From positions 1 through 42,537 of the forward strand of contig JAIERG010000029.1 of NCBI GenBank assembly GCA_019747095.1: a DNA stretch of 42,537 nt, in the 5' to 3' direction. Position numbers and translations under genes: made by a program. Under the pieces are notes generated by a model. That model did no database searches. It was given only the letters and a program-made list of their open reading frames with translations, and had not been told where the DNA came from. Positions 32,727 to 42,537 of this stretch are shown here, piece by piece; position 1 is the stretch's first letter, and each line of letters opens with the position of its first letter. This stretch comes from Caulobacteraceae bacterium (GTDB taxonomy: Bacteria > Pseudomonadota > Alphaproteobacteria > Caulobacterales > Caulobacteraceae).

Positions 32727-33550
32727 CCCTCATCGCCCGGACCCGCTTGATCCCGGCCGTGCGGGTCGCGGCATTTTTCTTCATGGCGTCGCTAACCGCG
32801 CTTGCGGGTGGTGCCATCGCGCAACCGACCTTTCCGTCGCTGAGCGGTCGGGTGGTCGATCAGGCTCGTTTGCTGACGGATGCCAAAGAGGCCGAGATCG
32901 CCGCCAAGCTCGAAGCGCTGGAGGCCGATACCAGCGACCTGCTGGTCGTCGTTACCGTCGACAGTCTTCAGGGCTTGGAGATCGAGGATTACGGCTACCA
33001 GCTGGGACGGGCCTGGGGCATCGGACAACAAAACGAGGACAATGGCGTCCTGCTCATCGTCGCACCCAATGAGCGCAAGGTGAGGATCGAGGTGGGATAC
33101 GGCCTGGAGCCCATTCTCACGGACGCCCTGTCCAATCAGATCATTCAGAACGAGATCTTGCCGCCGTTCCGCGAGGGCGGGTTCGAGCGCGGCATCACTG
33201 CCGGCGTCGATGCCATCGACACCCAGCTGAGGCTGGACCCCGCCGAGGCCCAAGCTCGGGCCGCAGCTGCTGAACCGACCGAGCCTGAGCTACCGGCATA
33301 CCCCGCAACGATCATCACGCTCATCTTCCTCTTCCTGTTCGTGAGCATCTTGCGCGCCGTGGGCAGCGGCGGCCGTCGGCGCCGTCGGCGCGACGGGCTG
33401 GACCCCGTCCTTGTGTGGACTGCGGCGGACGTCCTGGGCAGGTCCGGCCGGGACCGCTCCGGTGGGGGGTCGGATTGGGGCGGCGGGTTCGGCGGCTTTT
33501 CTGGCGGGGGTGGAAGTTTCGGAGGCGGGGGAGCGTCAGGAGGATGGTAA
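32723..33550 (+). CDS. TPM domain membrane protein (YgcG-like) with Gly-rich tail
   Basis: 275 aa from GTG 32723, overlapping the lemA stop. A signal peptide (~1-33) precedes a TPM (PF04536) domain: GRVVDQARLLTDAKEAEIAAKL, VVTVDSLQGLEIEDYGYQL, GVLLIVAPNERKVRIEVGYG. A transmembrane helix (TIITLIFLFLFVSIL) follows, then an Arg-rich stretch and a Gly/Ser-rich tail (GGFGGFSGGGGSFGGGGASG). This is the usual YgcG arrangement, with the TPM domain in the periplasm; Gly-rich tails are common in the family. The partner of LemA; the molecular function is unknown, possibly envelope quality control. Confidence 0.92.
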   Translation: MTLIARTRLIPAVRVAAFFFMASLTALAGGAIAQPTFPSLSGRVVDQARLLTDAKEAEIAAKLEALEADTSDLLVVVTVDSLQGLEIEDYGYQLGRAWGIGQQNEDNGVLLIVAPNERKVRIEVGYGLEPILTDALSNQIIQNEILPPFREGGFERGITAGVDAIDTQLRLDPAEAQARAAAAEPTEPELPAYPATIITLIFLFLFVSILRAVGSGGRRRRRRDGLDPVLVWTAADVLGRSGRDRSGGGSDWGGGFGGFSGGGGSFGGGGASGGW

Positions 33551-34236
33551 GGGCAATCTCACAGGCCGACCACGCGCGGATCTCCGCTGCCATCCAGGCC
33601 GCCGAAGCGAACACGTCAGGCGAGATTTTCTGCGTACTCGCCCGTCAAGTCTCGACCTATCGGGACATCAGCCTGCTCTGGGCGGCCGGCGCGGCCTTTG
33701 TCTTGCCGTTGGCGCTTATTCCATTTGGCTTTGAAGCCTCCTGGATACCGGGCATCTCTTCGGGCTGGGACGCTGCGCATCTGGCGGGCCAGGGAACGGA
33801 GAAAAGCCAGTCGCTGGCGGCTTACGCTCTCGTGCAGGCCGCGATCTTTATCTTCGCCTACGCAGCCTTGCGGCTTCCAACCCCGAAAAGACTCTTCACG
33901 CCCAGATCGATCCGCCGCGCCCGGGTCCGCAAGGCCGCCCTTCATCAGTTTCTTGCCCATGGTCTCCATGTGACCGAAGCAAGGACAGGGGTGCTGCTCT
34001 TTGCAGCGCTCGAAGATCACCAGGTCGAGGTTATCGCGGACAGCGGGATTCACTCACGGGTCGACGAAACTGTCTGGGCTGAAGCGGTCGAGGCGCTGAC
34101 AGCCGGTTTGAAGGCTCAACGGCCCGCGGATGGATTCGAGGCCGCCATAGGGCTGGTAGGCGGCGTTCTCGCCGAGCATTTTCCGCCCCGCCCCCGCAAT
34201 CCGAACGAGATCGCAGACCGGCTGGTCGAAATCTGA
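33544..34236 (+). CDS. Second TPM domain membrane protein
   Basis: 230 aa if started at ATG 33544, which overlaps the preceding gene by seven bases; CAGGAGG abuts this ATG directly and a GGGGGAG lies further upstream, so the exact start is not certain. The N-terminal segment (AIQAAEANTSGEIFCVLARQ) begins the TPM fold, two hydrophobic helices are inserted (~50-70 and ~95-115), and the fold resumes with VTEARTGVLLFAALEDHQVEVIADSGIH and DGFEAAIGLVGGVLAEHFP. This split-TPM layout is the common second YgcG-like protein of lemA operons. It probably functions with the preceding two proteins. Confidence 0.87.
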   Translation: MVRAISQADHARISAAIQAAEANTSGEIFCVLARQVSTYRDISLLWAAGAAFVLPLALIPFGFEASWIPGISSGWDAAHLAGQGTEKSQSLAAYALVQAAIFIFAYAALRLPTPKRLFTPRSIRRARVRKAALHQFLAHGLHVTEARTGVLLFAALEDHQVEVIADSGIHSRVDETVWAEAVEALTAGLKAQRPADGFEAAIGLVGGVLAEHFPPRPRNPNEIADRLVEI

Positions 34237-34277
34237 TCTCTGCCGGTCGCCAAGACCTGACAAATGGCTTAGCGCCT

Positions 34278-35021
34278 TTGGCCGTGCGGCTCATCACCTA
34301 CAATGTGCATCGATGTGTCGGCGTGGACCGGCGCTTGGACATTGACCGCATCGCCGCGGTCATCGCGGAACACGAGCCGGACATCGTCTGCCTTCAGGAA
34401 CTCGACGTCGGTCGGGCCAGGACCGGAGGGGTCGATCAGGCTCGCGGCATCGCCGACCGGCTATCGATGGCGGTGCGGTTCCATGCCGCCATGCGGATCG
34501 AAGCGGAAGAGTATGGTGACGCCATCCTGACGCGCTGGCCCGAGCGATTGATCCGGGCGGGGGCACTACCGACGGTGCAAGGCATTCCGGGGCTGGAGCC
34601 ACGCGGGGCGTTGTGGGTCAGGATAGAGATCGAAGGCGTCGAGCTGAACGTCATCAACACTCACTTGGGCCTCGTTCCTCGCGAACAGAGGCTTCAGGCG
34701 GCTGCACTGGTCGGCAAGGACTGGATCGGGCATCCGGAGTGCGTGGGGCCGACGATTCTGGCCGGCGACTTCAACGCGACGTCGATCACCCGCCCCTATC
34801 AGACGATCACCCGCAAGTTGGCGGACTGCCAGCGTCAACTTGGCCTGAAACCATCGCTGAAGACGTTTCCGTCGGGCTTTCCGGCCATCCGCATCGACCA
34901 TGTCTTCGTAACGGCGCACGTGCGGGTGACGGGGGTGAAGGCCCCCTTCTCGCCACTTTCACGAATGGCGTCAGATCACCTGCCTCTGGTGATTGATTTT
35001 GAGATTCAACCCGGGACTTGA
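34278..35021 (+). CDS. Endonuclease/exonuclease/phosphatase family protein (YbhP-like)
   Basis: 247 aa from TTG 34278; GTG 34284 is an equally possible start. The metal-dependent phosphodiesterase fold is seen in order: LITYNVHRC, the metal-binding Glu in IVCLQELDV, INTHLGL, the catalytic GDFNATS, IDHVFV and the terminal SDHLPLVIDF. There is no signal peptide. In E. coli the homologous ybhP lies next to the cardiolipin synthase gene clsB; here the neighbour is also a phospholipase D-type protein, but convergent, with the 3' ends overlapping by 16 bases. The substrate could be a phospholipid head group or a nucleic acid; the sequence does not decide. Confidence 0.88.
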   Translation: MAVRLITYNVHRCVGVDRRLDIDRIAAVIAEHEPDIVCLQELDVGRARTGGVDQARGIADRLSMAVRFHAAMRIEAEEYGDAILTRWPERLIRAGALPTVQGIPGLEPRGALWVRIEIEGVELNVINTHLGLVPREQRLQAAALVGKDWIGHPECVGPTILAGDFNATSITRPYQTITRKLADCQRQLGLKPSLKTFPSGFPAIRIDHVFVTAHVRVTGVKAPFSPLSRMASDHLPLVIDFEIQPGT

Positions 35022-36475
35022 GGCCTCTGGGAGCGATTTCGTCGCTTCCATGGACGCCAGGCGTCAGCCGGAGAAATGGGATCGCCGATCTGGAACTCGG
35101 CGACTGTTCGCTCGACCACGGAGGGTGGTGTAGCGCCCAGCGGGGTCAGTCGGCCGCTTTCGAAATGTCTCATCGCCTTGCCCGTCGACCCGAGGGAGTC
35201 CTCGGTTGCCGAGAATTCGGCGACAGACGTGCCGATGAAATGCGCGATCGTCCGGTGACGAAAGCGACGGATTGTCTCCCAGCTCTCACGCGTGTGAGGG
35301 GCGACGGCCACATCGCATTCTGTGTCGAGCCCCAAGGATCGGTTGTTCAGGTTCGTGGACCCGATTCGAAGGATACGATCATCGACGATGGTCACCTTGG
35401 AATGGACGATGATGGGGTTGCCGCCCTTCGTATTCGGGCTGAATGCGAAAAATCGGTCGTGACAGTCCGCGCTCTCCAGGCGATACAGGACCTCGGCTCG
35501 GGCGGTATCCATGGTCAGGCTGTCAAACCAGCTCGGACTGCGTCCTGTGGATACAAGCACAACCTCAGGGCCGTCGGGCTCAGCGAGTCTTTCGGCCAGG
35601 GCAGCCGCGACGACCGGCGAGGTAAAGTACTGATTTTCGAGATAGATGAGCCTTCTCGCCTGGCGGATCGCCTCAAGATGGAGGCGCTCGTTTTCGCGAA
35701 CCTCAGCTCGTCCTCCGTAGCGCGGTTCCGTTCGCGCGATGCCGACGGGCACATCCCGAAAGTCCGGCTCGAGGCCGTCGGGCCAGGGATCGAGCCCGTG
35801 AGGATCCGGAATTGTCCGCTCCCAGGTCGCCTTGAACCAGCGCTCGCGGGCCAGATCACCAAGAGCTCGTGCTGCGGGTCCGTCCATGACGCACATCGTC
35901 TCATGTCGCGGCGGCGACATGGCTCCTGAAGGCATGGATCTCCGGGGATCCCAGTCAGAATGGGCTTCGGAGTCCCACCGATCCGTCGAGATGTCTCCGC
36001 CGCCACAGAAGGCGACCGCGTCATCGATGACGACGACCTTTTGATGATGACACGCTCCGAGTGGCCCGGGTTGATCCAGCCGGAACTCGACCATCCGTTT
36101 GCGAAACCAGCCCTGCGCCCGATGGGGATAAAAGCCCTGTGACGCCGCAATCAGGAGCGGCGACTTCCAGATCAGCAGCCGCACGTCCAGCTCGGGTCGG
36201 GTCTTCACGAGCATGCGCAGCTGGTGGCCAATCTCGGCCTGTCGGTCGCCAGGTCGTGTCTCGGGATCAAGTCGGGTTCGCGGGTCGAACTGCCAGCCCA
36301 GAATGACCACTGACCGCCTCGCCTTGGACAGCGCCGATGCGAGTGCATCGAAGTAGGCCTCATTCTCCATGAGGATCGCCAGTCGGCCGGCCGGCTCGAT
36401 GCGCCAGCAGGTATCGCCCGGCGTCAGCACGCTCGACGGGTCCAGGGCCGGTCGGGGATCGGCCTCCTGCGGCAT
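35006..36475 (-). CDS. Phospholipase D-like / cardiolipin synthase-like protein
   Basis: 489 aa from the ATG at 36475 (MPQEADPRPALDP), with GGGGAG upstream. Two HKD motifs are present: HHQKVVVIDDAVAFCGGGD in the middle and HSKVTIVDDRILRIGSTN towards the end, with the conserved QYFTSPVVAAALAE region between them. No signal or transmembrane helix is evident, unlike classical ClsA. It resembles soluble phospholipase D / ClsB-like enzymes that use phosphatidyl transfer. The pairing with an EEP protein recalls ybhP-clsB of E. coli. Substrate unproven. Confidence 0.9.
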   Translation of the reverse strand: MPQEADPRPALDPSSVLTPGDTCWRIEPAGRLAILMENEAYFDALASALSKARRSVVILGWQFDPRTRLDPETRPGDRQAEIGHQLRMLVKTRPELDVRLLIWKSPLLIAASQGFYPHRAQGWFRKRMVEFRLDQPGPLGACHHQKVVVIDDAVAFCGGGDISTDRWDSEAHSDWDPRRSMPSGAMSPPRHETMCVMDGPAARALGDLARERWFKATWERTIPDPHGLDPWPDGLEPDFRDVPVGIARTEPRYGGRAEVRENERLHLEAIRQARRLIYLENQYFTSPVVAAALAERLAEPDGPEVVLVSTGRSPSWFDSLTMDTARAEVLYRLESADCHDRFFAFSPNTKGGNPIIVHSKVTIVDDRILRIGSTNLNNRSLGLDTECDVAVAPHTRESWETIRRFRHRTIAHFIGTSVAEFSATEDSLGSTGKAMRHFESGRLTPLGATPPSVVERTVAEFQIGDPISPADAWRPWKRRNRSQRPQVPG

Positions 36476-36642
36476 GTTCGGTGACTCCCCTGTCCAGAGC
36501 AGGCGCACCCCGGCAACATGACGACGCCCGGGCGGCTCTTCCGTTCCATGCGCCTGTGCCCCGGTCAACGGCACCCAGCGTCGCTGCATTGTCCGGTTCG
36601 CTGAAATCAGGCATAAGGGCGGCCTTCGCTCAGGAGACGAAC

Positions 36643-36822
36643 GTGCAGGCGCTGATTGAACTGCTTGCCGGCTTCATCATCATGCTGGCGACCGCCGCCC
36701 TGGCGCAGTTCGGGGTGTCGCTGGATCGGCCTGCCGAGCCTCAGCCGGAAGTCCGCCGTGTCGTGGACTGTGCCCCTTCAGCCTCTGTCGCTGCCGCGGC
36801 TGAAACGCCCGGCGACTGCTGA
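36643..36822 (+). CDS. Small hypothetical membrane protein
   Basis: A GTG start with AGGAG six bases upstream gives 59 aa within the 113-aa track ORF; the longer N-terminus overlaps the divergent gene's leader and is not convincing. One hydrophobic helix (LIELLAGFIIMLATAALAQFGV, split by Met) is followed by a short Pro/Ala/Glu tail with two Cys. No family recognised. It may be a single-pass inner-membrane microprotein. It lies just before tipN and divergent from the phospholipase D-like gene. Confidence 0.5.
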   Translation: MQALIELLAGFIIMLATAALAQFGVSLDRPAEPQPEVRRVVDCAPSASVAAAAETPGDC

Positions 36823-36929
36823 ATCCTGGCACCTGAATCGCACCCGACGCCTTTCGGGCCGGGGGCTTAGTCGCTAGGGTCCAGCGCTCGCATACGACTG
36901 GCCTCCGCACTCCCGAGAAACCGCGTCCC

Positions 36930-39518
36930 ATGAAGTCCCGTCACCGGCCGCCCCTGACCCTGACAGACCCCGAACCAGAGGCCGCTCTCACTGCGGAAAA
37001 TGGGAGCTCGACGGATGAGCGGGTGGCTGGCGGTGACAACGGGACGAGTGCGACGCCTGTCATGGATGGCTTGCGGCCCATGTCGGAACGCCGCCGGCGT
37101 CGGCTCCAGGAACAGCAGCGCCCGGAGCCGGAGACGCCTTCGGCCAGCAAGGTGCCGGTTGCTGCAAAAGAGCCCCCAGCGGCACCACCGGTTCGGGTCC
37201 TTGAGGAAAAGGAGAGTCAGGAGATCACATTCGCGACCAGCGCCGACACTCCCCCGGCGACGCGCGAAGCAGTCTCGCCCCCGACGCCGGTCGCCGTGAG
37301 CCGAACTGCCGCACTGCCTTCGTCGAATGGAACCTATCTGATCGCCGGTGCAGCCGCCGCCCTCTGGGTGGGCGGTGTCGCATCCTGGGCCGCCTATGAG
37401 GTCGGTGCCGGTCAGGTCACGCTCGATCCCCTTCGTCTTGCACTCTACGCCCTGATCGCTTTGGCTCCTGCTGGTTTAGCCGTGATGCTGGCCCACGCTG
37501 TTCGACAGGGTGCCGGTCTGGCCGCCGAAACGCGGAGGGCCCGGGATCTTGCCGAGGCCCTGGTCGCGCCGACGGCGCTGGCCGCTCAGCAGGCCGGTGA
37601 TGTGCTGGTCACGCTGCGAAACGATATCGATCAAGCTGCGCTGGCCGCAGAGCGGGCCCGTAGTGACATGGCTTTGCTACGCGAGGCGTTGGCGCAGGAA
37701 ACCCAACGCCTGAACGACGCCGCCGAGGTTGCAGGTCGAACAGCGCGGCGACTTGTCGAGCAACTCGGCAAGGAGCGGGAGGAGATGGCGAGCCTGGGCG
37801 GTCGTCTGGACACCCAGGCCTCGGGCGTCCTCGACGCTGTGGAGAAGCAATCCCGATTGATCGTCGATGCATCGGACCTCGCGCAGACCCAGTTGCGTGA
37901 AGCCGAAGCGGCTCTTGCCGCGCGCGCCGCTGACCTGGCCGCAGCCGCGACCGAAGCACAGGACGCCGCGCGTCTGGCCGCCGATGATTTGGCCCGCCAG
38001 ACTCTTAGGCTGGAGAATGCCGGTACCGGCGTCGCCGAACAGATCCAGTCCGTTGAGGAAGGCCTAAGCCAGCAAAGGGCCGCGCTGGTGACAGCTGCCT
38101 ATGCGCTAAGGACCGATCAGGAAGACTTCTCCGCTCAGGTTGAGAGCCAGCGGGCCCAGCTCACTGAACAGCTGTCGGCCGCTCGCACTGCGGCGGCCGA
38201 CCTGGGCGATACATCGACCCGCGCCTCGGAAGGGATTCGCGATCTGGTCGAGGCGGCGGCCGATCAGTTCCGCGCGCTGGTCGACCTGTCCCAGCGCGAG
38301 GCCGATGGGTTTGACGCTGCCACCAAGCTCTCCCTCGACAAGTTCGAGGCCTTGGCGGCCGAGGCGCGCGACACACTGATCGAAGAAACCCGCCGTGCGC
38401 TCGCCATGCTTCAGGCGGCGGCTGAAGAAAGCCGTCAGACCGCCTCGGACGCGACAACCCAGGCCCAGATCCATGCCGACCGGCTTGGAGAAGCCCTGTT
38501 CGAGGCCGCGAAGAAAGCCGACGAAGCCGCCGATGCCCGGGTCGAGGGCGCGCGTCGGATCGTTCTCGAGACCACGGATCTGGTGGACGTCGCCGGGGAA
38601 CAGGCGATCCAGAAACTTGAGTCCACGCTCGAACGCATGACCCAGGCGCTTGCTGAGGTGGACGCAGCGATCGGCGATCTGGACGAACGCGCCGCCCGCT
38701 TGCCGGAGGAGGCCCGGGCCCGAGCGGAAGCTGTCCGTGTCACGGTCGAGGATGGCCTCGCTGCGCTTGCAGCCGCGTCTCGCAAGGCCGCTGAAGACAC
38801 AGAGGCCCTTGATGCCGGGTTCCAGGAACGCGTGCGTCGAAACTACGACATGCTGACCGAGGCTGTCAGGCTGATGGGCGTCGTGTCGGGCGATCCGGCT
38901 CCCATCCGGAGGCGGGAGCCGCCCGTCGAGTCAGCCTCGTCGTTGACGTCCCAGCCCCCGTCCCCCCGTGAGCCGGAACGACCGGCACAGGACCGGGAGC
39001 GCAGTTTCGGACTTCGCGGCCGCTTGCGGCTCGCCCCAACCGCCGAAGACCCTGGTACGCGGGCCAAGCCCACGGGATCGGACCGTCTGGATTGGGCCGA
39101 TCTGGTTGATGACGCAGAAGCAGAGGCCCCGCTCGAGCTCGACACACCGGTCATGCCCGACGACTCGGAGGCGCTGGCGGATCGGATCACGGCCGCGATC
39201 CGCCGTATGGGCGTGGATCCCAACGCCCTGCTTCCGCGGTCGAGGGTTGAAGAAGCCGCCGAGGCCTTTGCGAGCAGGGACCCGGACAGGGCCCGACAGA
39301 TAGTGCGTCGCGTTGCCCCCGCAGCCGTCCGCAGCGTCTCCCGGCGGGTGATCAGCGACCACCAGCTGAGGTCCGACGCCGAGCGCTTCATCCGCCAGCT
39401 GGCCAACAGGCTCAGCCAGCAAGCTGGTGAGGGCGTAAACTCCGTCATGGCCGTCCTGGCGACCGATATGGGTCGTGCATTCATGCTCCTTGACGCGGCG
39501 ATCGGCGATCTCGCCTGA
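36930..39518 (+). CDS. tipN: Polarity factor TipN homologue (membrane-anchored coiled-coil protein)
   Basis: 862 aa, close to the ~888 aa of Caulobacter crescentus TipN. The first ~130 residues are acidic and Pro-rich, with a basic SERRRRRLQEQQ patch. Two transmembrane helices follow (~135-158 and ~168-190), then ~450 residues of Ala/Glu/Gln/Arg-rich coiled coil, and a C-terminal domain (~770-862) with MGVDPNALLPRSRVEEAAEA and FIRQLANRLSQQAGEG. In Caulobacter, TipN marks the new pole, directs flagellum placement and influences ParA-driven segregation. Assignment rests on architecture, length and lineage rather than an alignment, so another large coiled-coil protein is possible. Confidence 0.72.
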   Translation: MKSRHRPPLTLTDPEPEAALTAENGSSTDERVAGGDNGTSATPVMDGLRPMSERRRRRLQEQQRPEPETPSASKVPVAAKEPPAAPPVRVLEEKESQEITFATSADTPPATREAVSPPTPVAVSRTAALPSSNGTYLIAGAAAALWVGGVASWAAYEVGAGQVTLDPLRLALYALIALAPAGLAVMLAHAVRQGAGLAAETRRARDLAEALVAPTALAAQQAGDVLVTLRNDIDQAALAAERARSDMALLREALAQETQRLNDAAEVAGRTARRLVEQLGKEREEMASLGGRLDTQASGVLDAVEKQSRLIVDASDLAQTQLREAEAALAARAADLAAAATEAQDAARLAADDLARQTLRLENAGTGVAEQIQSVEEGLSQQRAALVTAAYALRTDQEDFSAQVESQRAQLTEQLSAARTAAADLGDTSTRASEGIRDLVEAAADQFRALVDLSQREADGFDAATKLSLDKFEALAAEARDTLIEETRRALAMLQAAAEESRQTASDATTQAQIHADRLGEALFEAAKKADEAADARVEGARRIVLETTDLVDVAGEQAIQKLESTLERMTQALAEVDAAIGDLDERAARLPEEARARAEAVRVTVEDGLAALAAASRKAAEDTEALDAGFQERVRRNYDMLTEAVRLMGVVSGDPAPIRRREPPVESASSLTSQPPSPREPERPAQDRERSFGLRGRLRLAPTAEDPGTRAKPTGSDRLDWADLVDDAEAEAPLELDTPVMPDDSEALADRITAAIRRMGVDPNALLPRSRVEEAAEAFASRDPDRARQIVRRVAPAAVRSVSRRVISDHQLRSDAERFIRQLANRLSQQAGEGVNSVMAVLATDMGRAFMLLDAAIGDLA

Positions 39519-39678
39519 CAAGGGATTCGCGGGTCGATTGATCGGCTTGGCGACGGTTTCGACTTGACGGCGACGATCGATTTCCGACACGGTCCAGCCG
39601 CTGTCACGACTTTGTCATGCGCAGCCGGGGGTCACAGTATGGGCCGCCAGAACGCGTCAACGGCTCTTGCAAGGCTTC

Positions 39679-40252
39679 ATGCTCGACACTGCCGCCGAGG
39701 AAACGGCCGACCGCAGGCCCGCCATGTTGATCTGCGTGTACGACGACGCTGATCCTGCTTGGCCACTGAACGACACCGGACTTCCGACGGCGCGTATGCG
39801 GTCACTCGGCCCGGATGAACCCGATGCCCTCGCCCGTCGCATCGTCAACGAGCTGGCGGATGAGACCTGTCGCGCCGTGCTTTTGGTCGGTCGCTCTAGA
39901 AAGTCGGATCGGTTCCACGTGCAGTTGCGGGCAGAGAACCGGGCTCTCAAGGGCGGACGCAAGCTGGCTGTGACCGGTCCCGCTGTCGCCCGAGCCACAG
40001 CGCCGGCATCAGAGATGGTTCGTGCCATAAGCGACGTTGGCTTTATCGCTGAGGCCACGTCAGACTCTGAGGACGACGCCGGCTCATACCTGCTCTATCG
40101 GATACTGACCGCTCTGCCCGACAACGCGGATGCTGCTGCGATTGGTCTTTTGCGGACACCGGCCGGACTGGAACCGGAGGCCGCGAGGCGCGGGGTTGAG
40201 GCCGCAGCGACGGCGATTGCGCGCCACCTGTCACCGCTGCCGAGGTCTCGGT

Positions 40253-40260
<8 letters not shown>
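39679..40260 (+). CDS. Degenerate pyroglutamyl-peptidase I (C15)-like protein, probably catalytically inactive
   Basis: 193 aa from ATG 39679 (AAGG four bases upstream); the track's TTG start adds four residues. The fold of peptidase family C15 can be followed: VLLVGRSRKSDRFHVQLRAEN lines up without gaps with the family's VxxVG...VERVAxN block, VRAISDVGF with the helix before the nucleophile, DDAGSYLLYRIL with the AGTFVCNHLFY motif, and IGLLRTP with GFIHIP. The catalytic Glu, Cys and His positions are therefore Gln82, Leu139 and Arg159. All three are changed, so peptidase activity is not expected. It follows tipN on the same strand after 160 bases and overlaps the convergent MFS gene by eight bases. 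Confidence 0.7.

Positions 40261-42537
<2,277 letters not shown>

Overview
The window is high-GC DNA that looks like a chromosomal segment from an alphaproteobacterium of the Caulobacteraceae, most likely Brevundimonas-like. The reasons are a TipN-type polarity protein, an astaxanthin-type carotenoid cluster (crtW, crtZ, crtY, crtI, crtB plus a type 2 IPP isomerase), a ClpS-ClpA pair, a phasin, TonB-dependent glycan uptake and tightly packed ATGA/GTGA gene overlaps. The genus is an inference; no rRNA or tRNA gene is visible. No gene-free stretch exceeds 300 bases, and nothing resembling a CRISPR array or prophage was seen.

Layout. 1-2.2 kb: the 3' end of cobS, an HNH endonuclease with a PUA/EVE-like N-terminal region and AT-richer coding than its neighbours, a small holin-like membrane protein, and a CsbD-family protein. 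2.2-7.3 kb: housekeeping genes (clpA, clpS, a phasin with an upstream palindrome, and a DD-carboxypeptidase with a SPOR domain). 7.3-21.1 kb: a glycan-utilisation locus read on the minus strand, in the order carboxylesterase, LacI regulator, TonB-dependent receptor, GH144-type glycosidase, sugar-binding lipoprotein, REP-like inverted repeat, two ABC permeases, and a large discoidin-containing glycosidase. A LacI-type operator lies upstream of the regulator/receptor pair. No ABC ATPase is encoded.

21.1-29.0 kb: a single-domain response regulator, then the carotenoid block. A PYROXD2-like FAD oxidoreductase and IPP isomerase (fni) are on the minus strand, crtZ-crtW on the plus strand, and crtY-crtI-crtB on the minus strand, converging on crtW. 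Together these convert GGPP to phytoene, lycopene, beta-carotene and its 3-hydroxy/4-keto derivatives. A GGPP synthase (crtE) is missing from the window.

29.1-42.5 kb: a secreted protein made of five PPC-like repeats, folD, a lemA-TPM-TPM operon, an endonuclease/exonuclease/phosphatase-family protein convergent with a phospholipase D/cardiolipin-synthase-like protein, a possible tiny membrane protein, tipN, a degenerate pyroglutamyl-peptidase-like protein that has lost all three catalytic residues, an MFS transporter, a DUF423 membrane protein, and a proline iminopeptidase gene cut off after 204 codons by what looks like the left end of an IS3-family element running off the window.

The observations most worth a second look are the catalytically dead C15-like protein beside tipN, the candidate modification-dependent PUA/EVE-HNH nuclease, the glycan locus with its unassigned glycosidase and its REP element carrying a permease ribosome-binding site, the five-repeat PPC protein, and the IS-interrupted pip gene.
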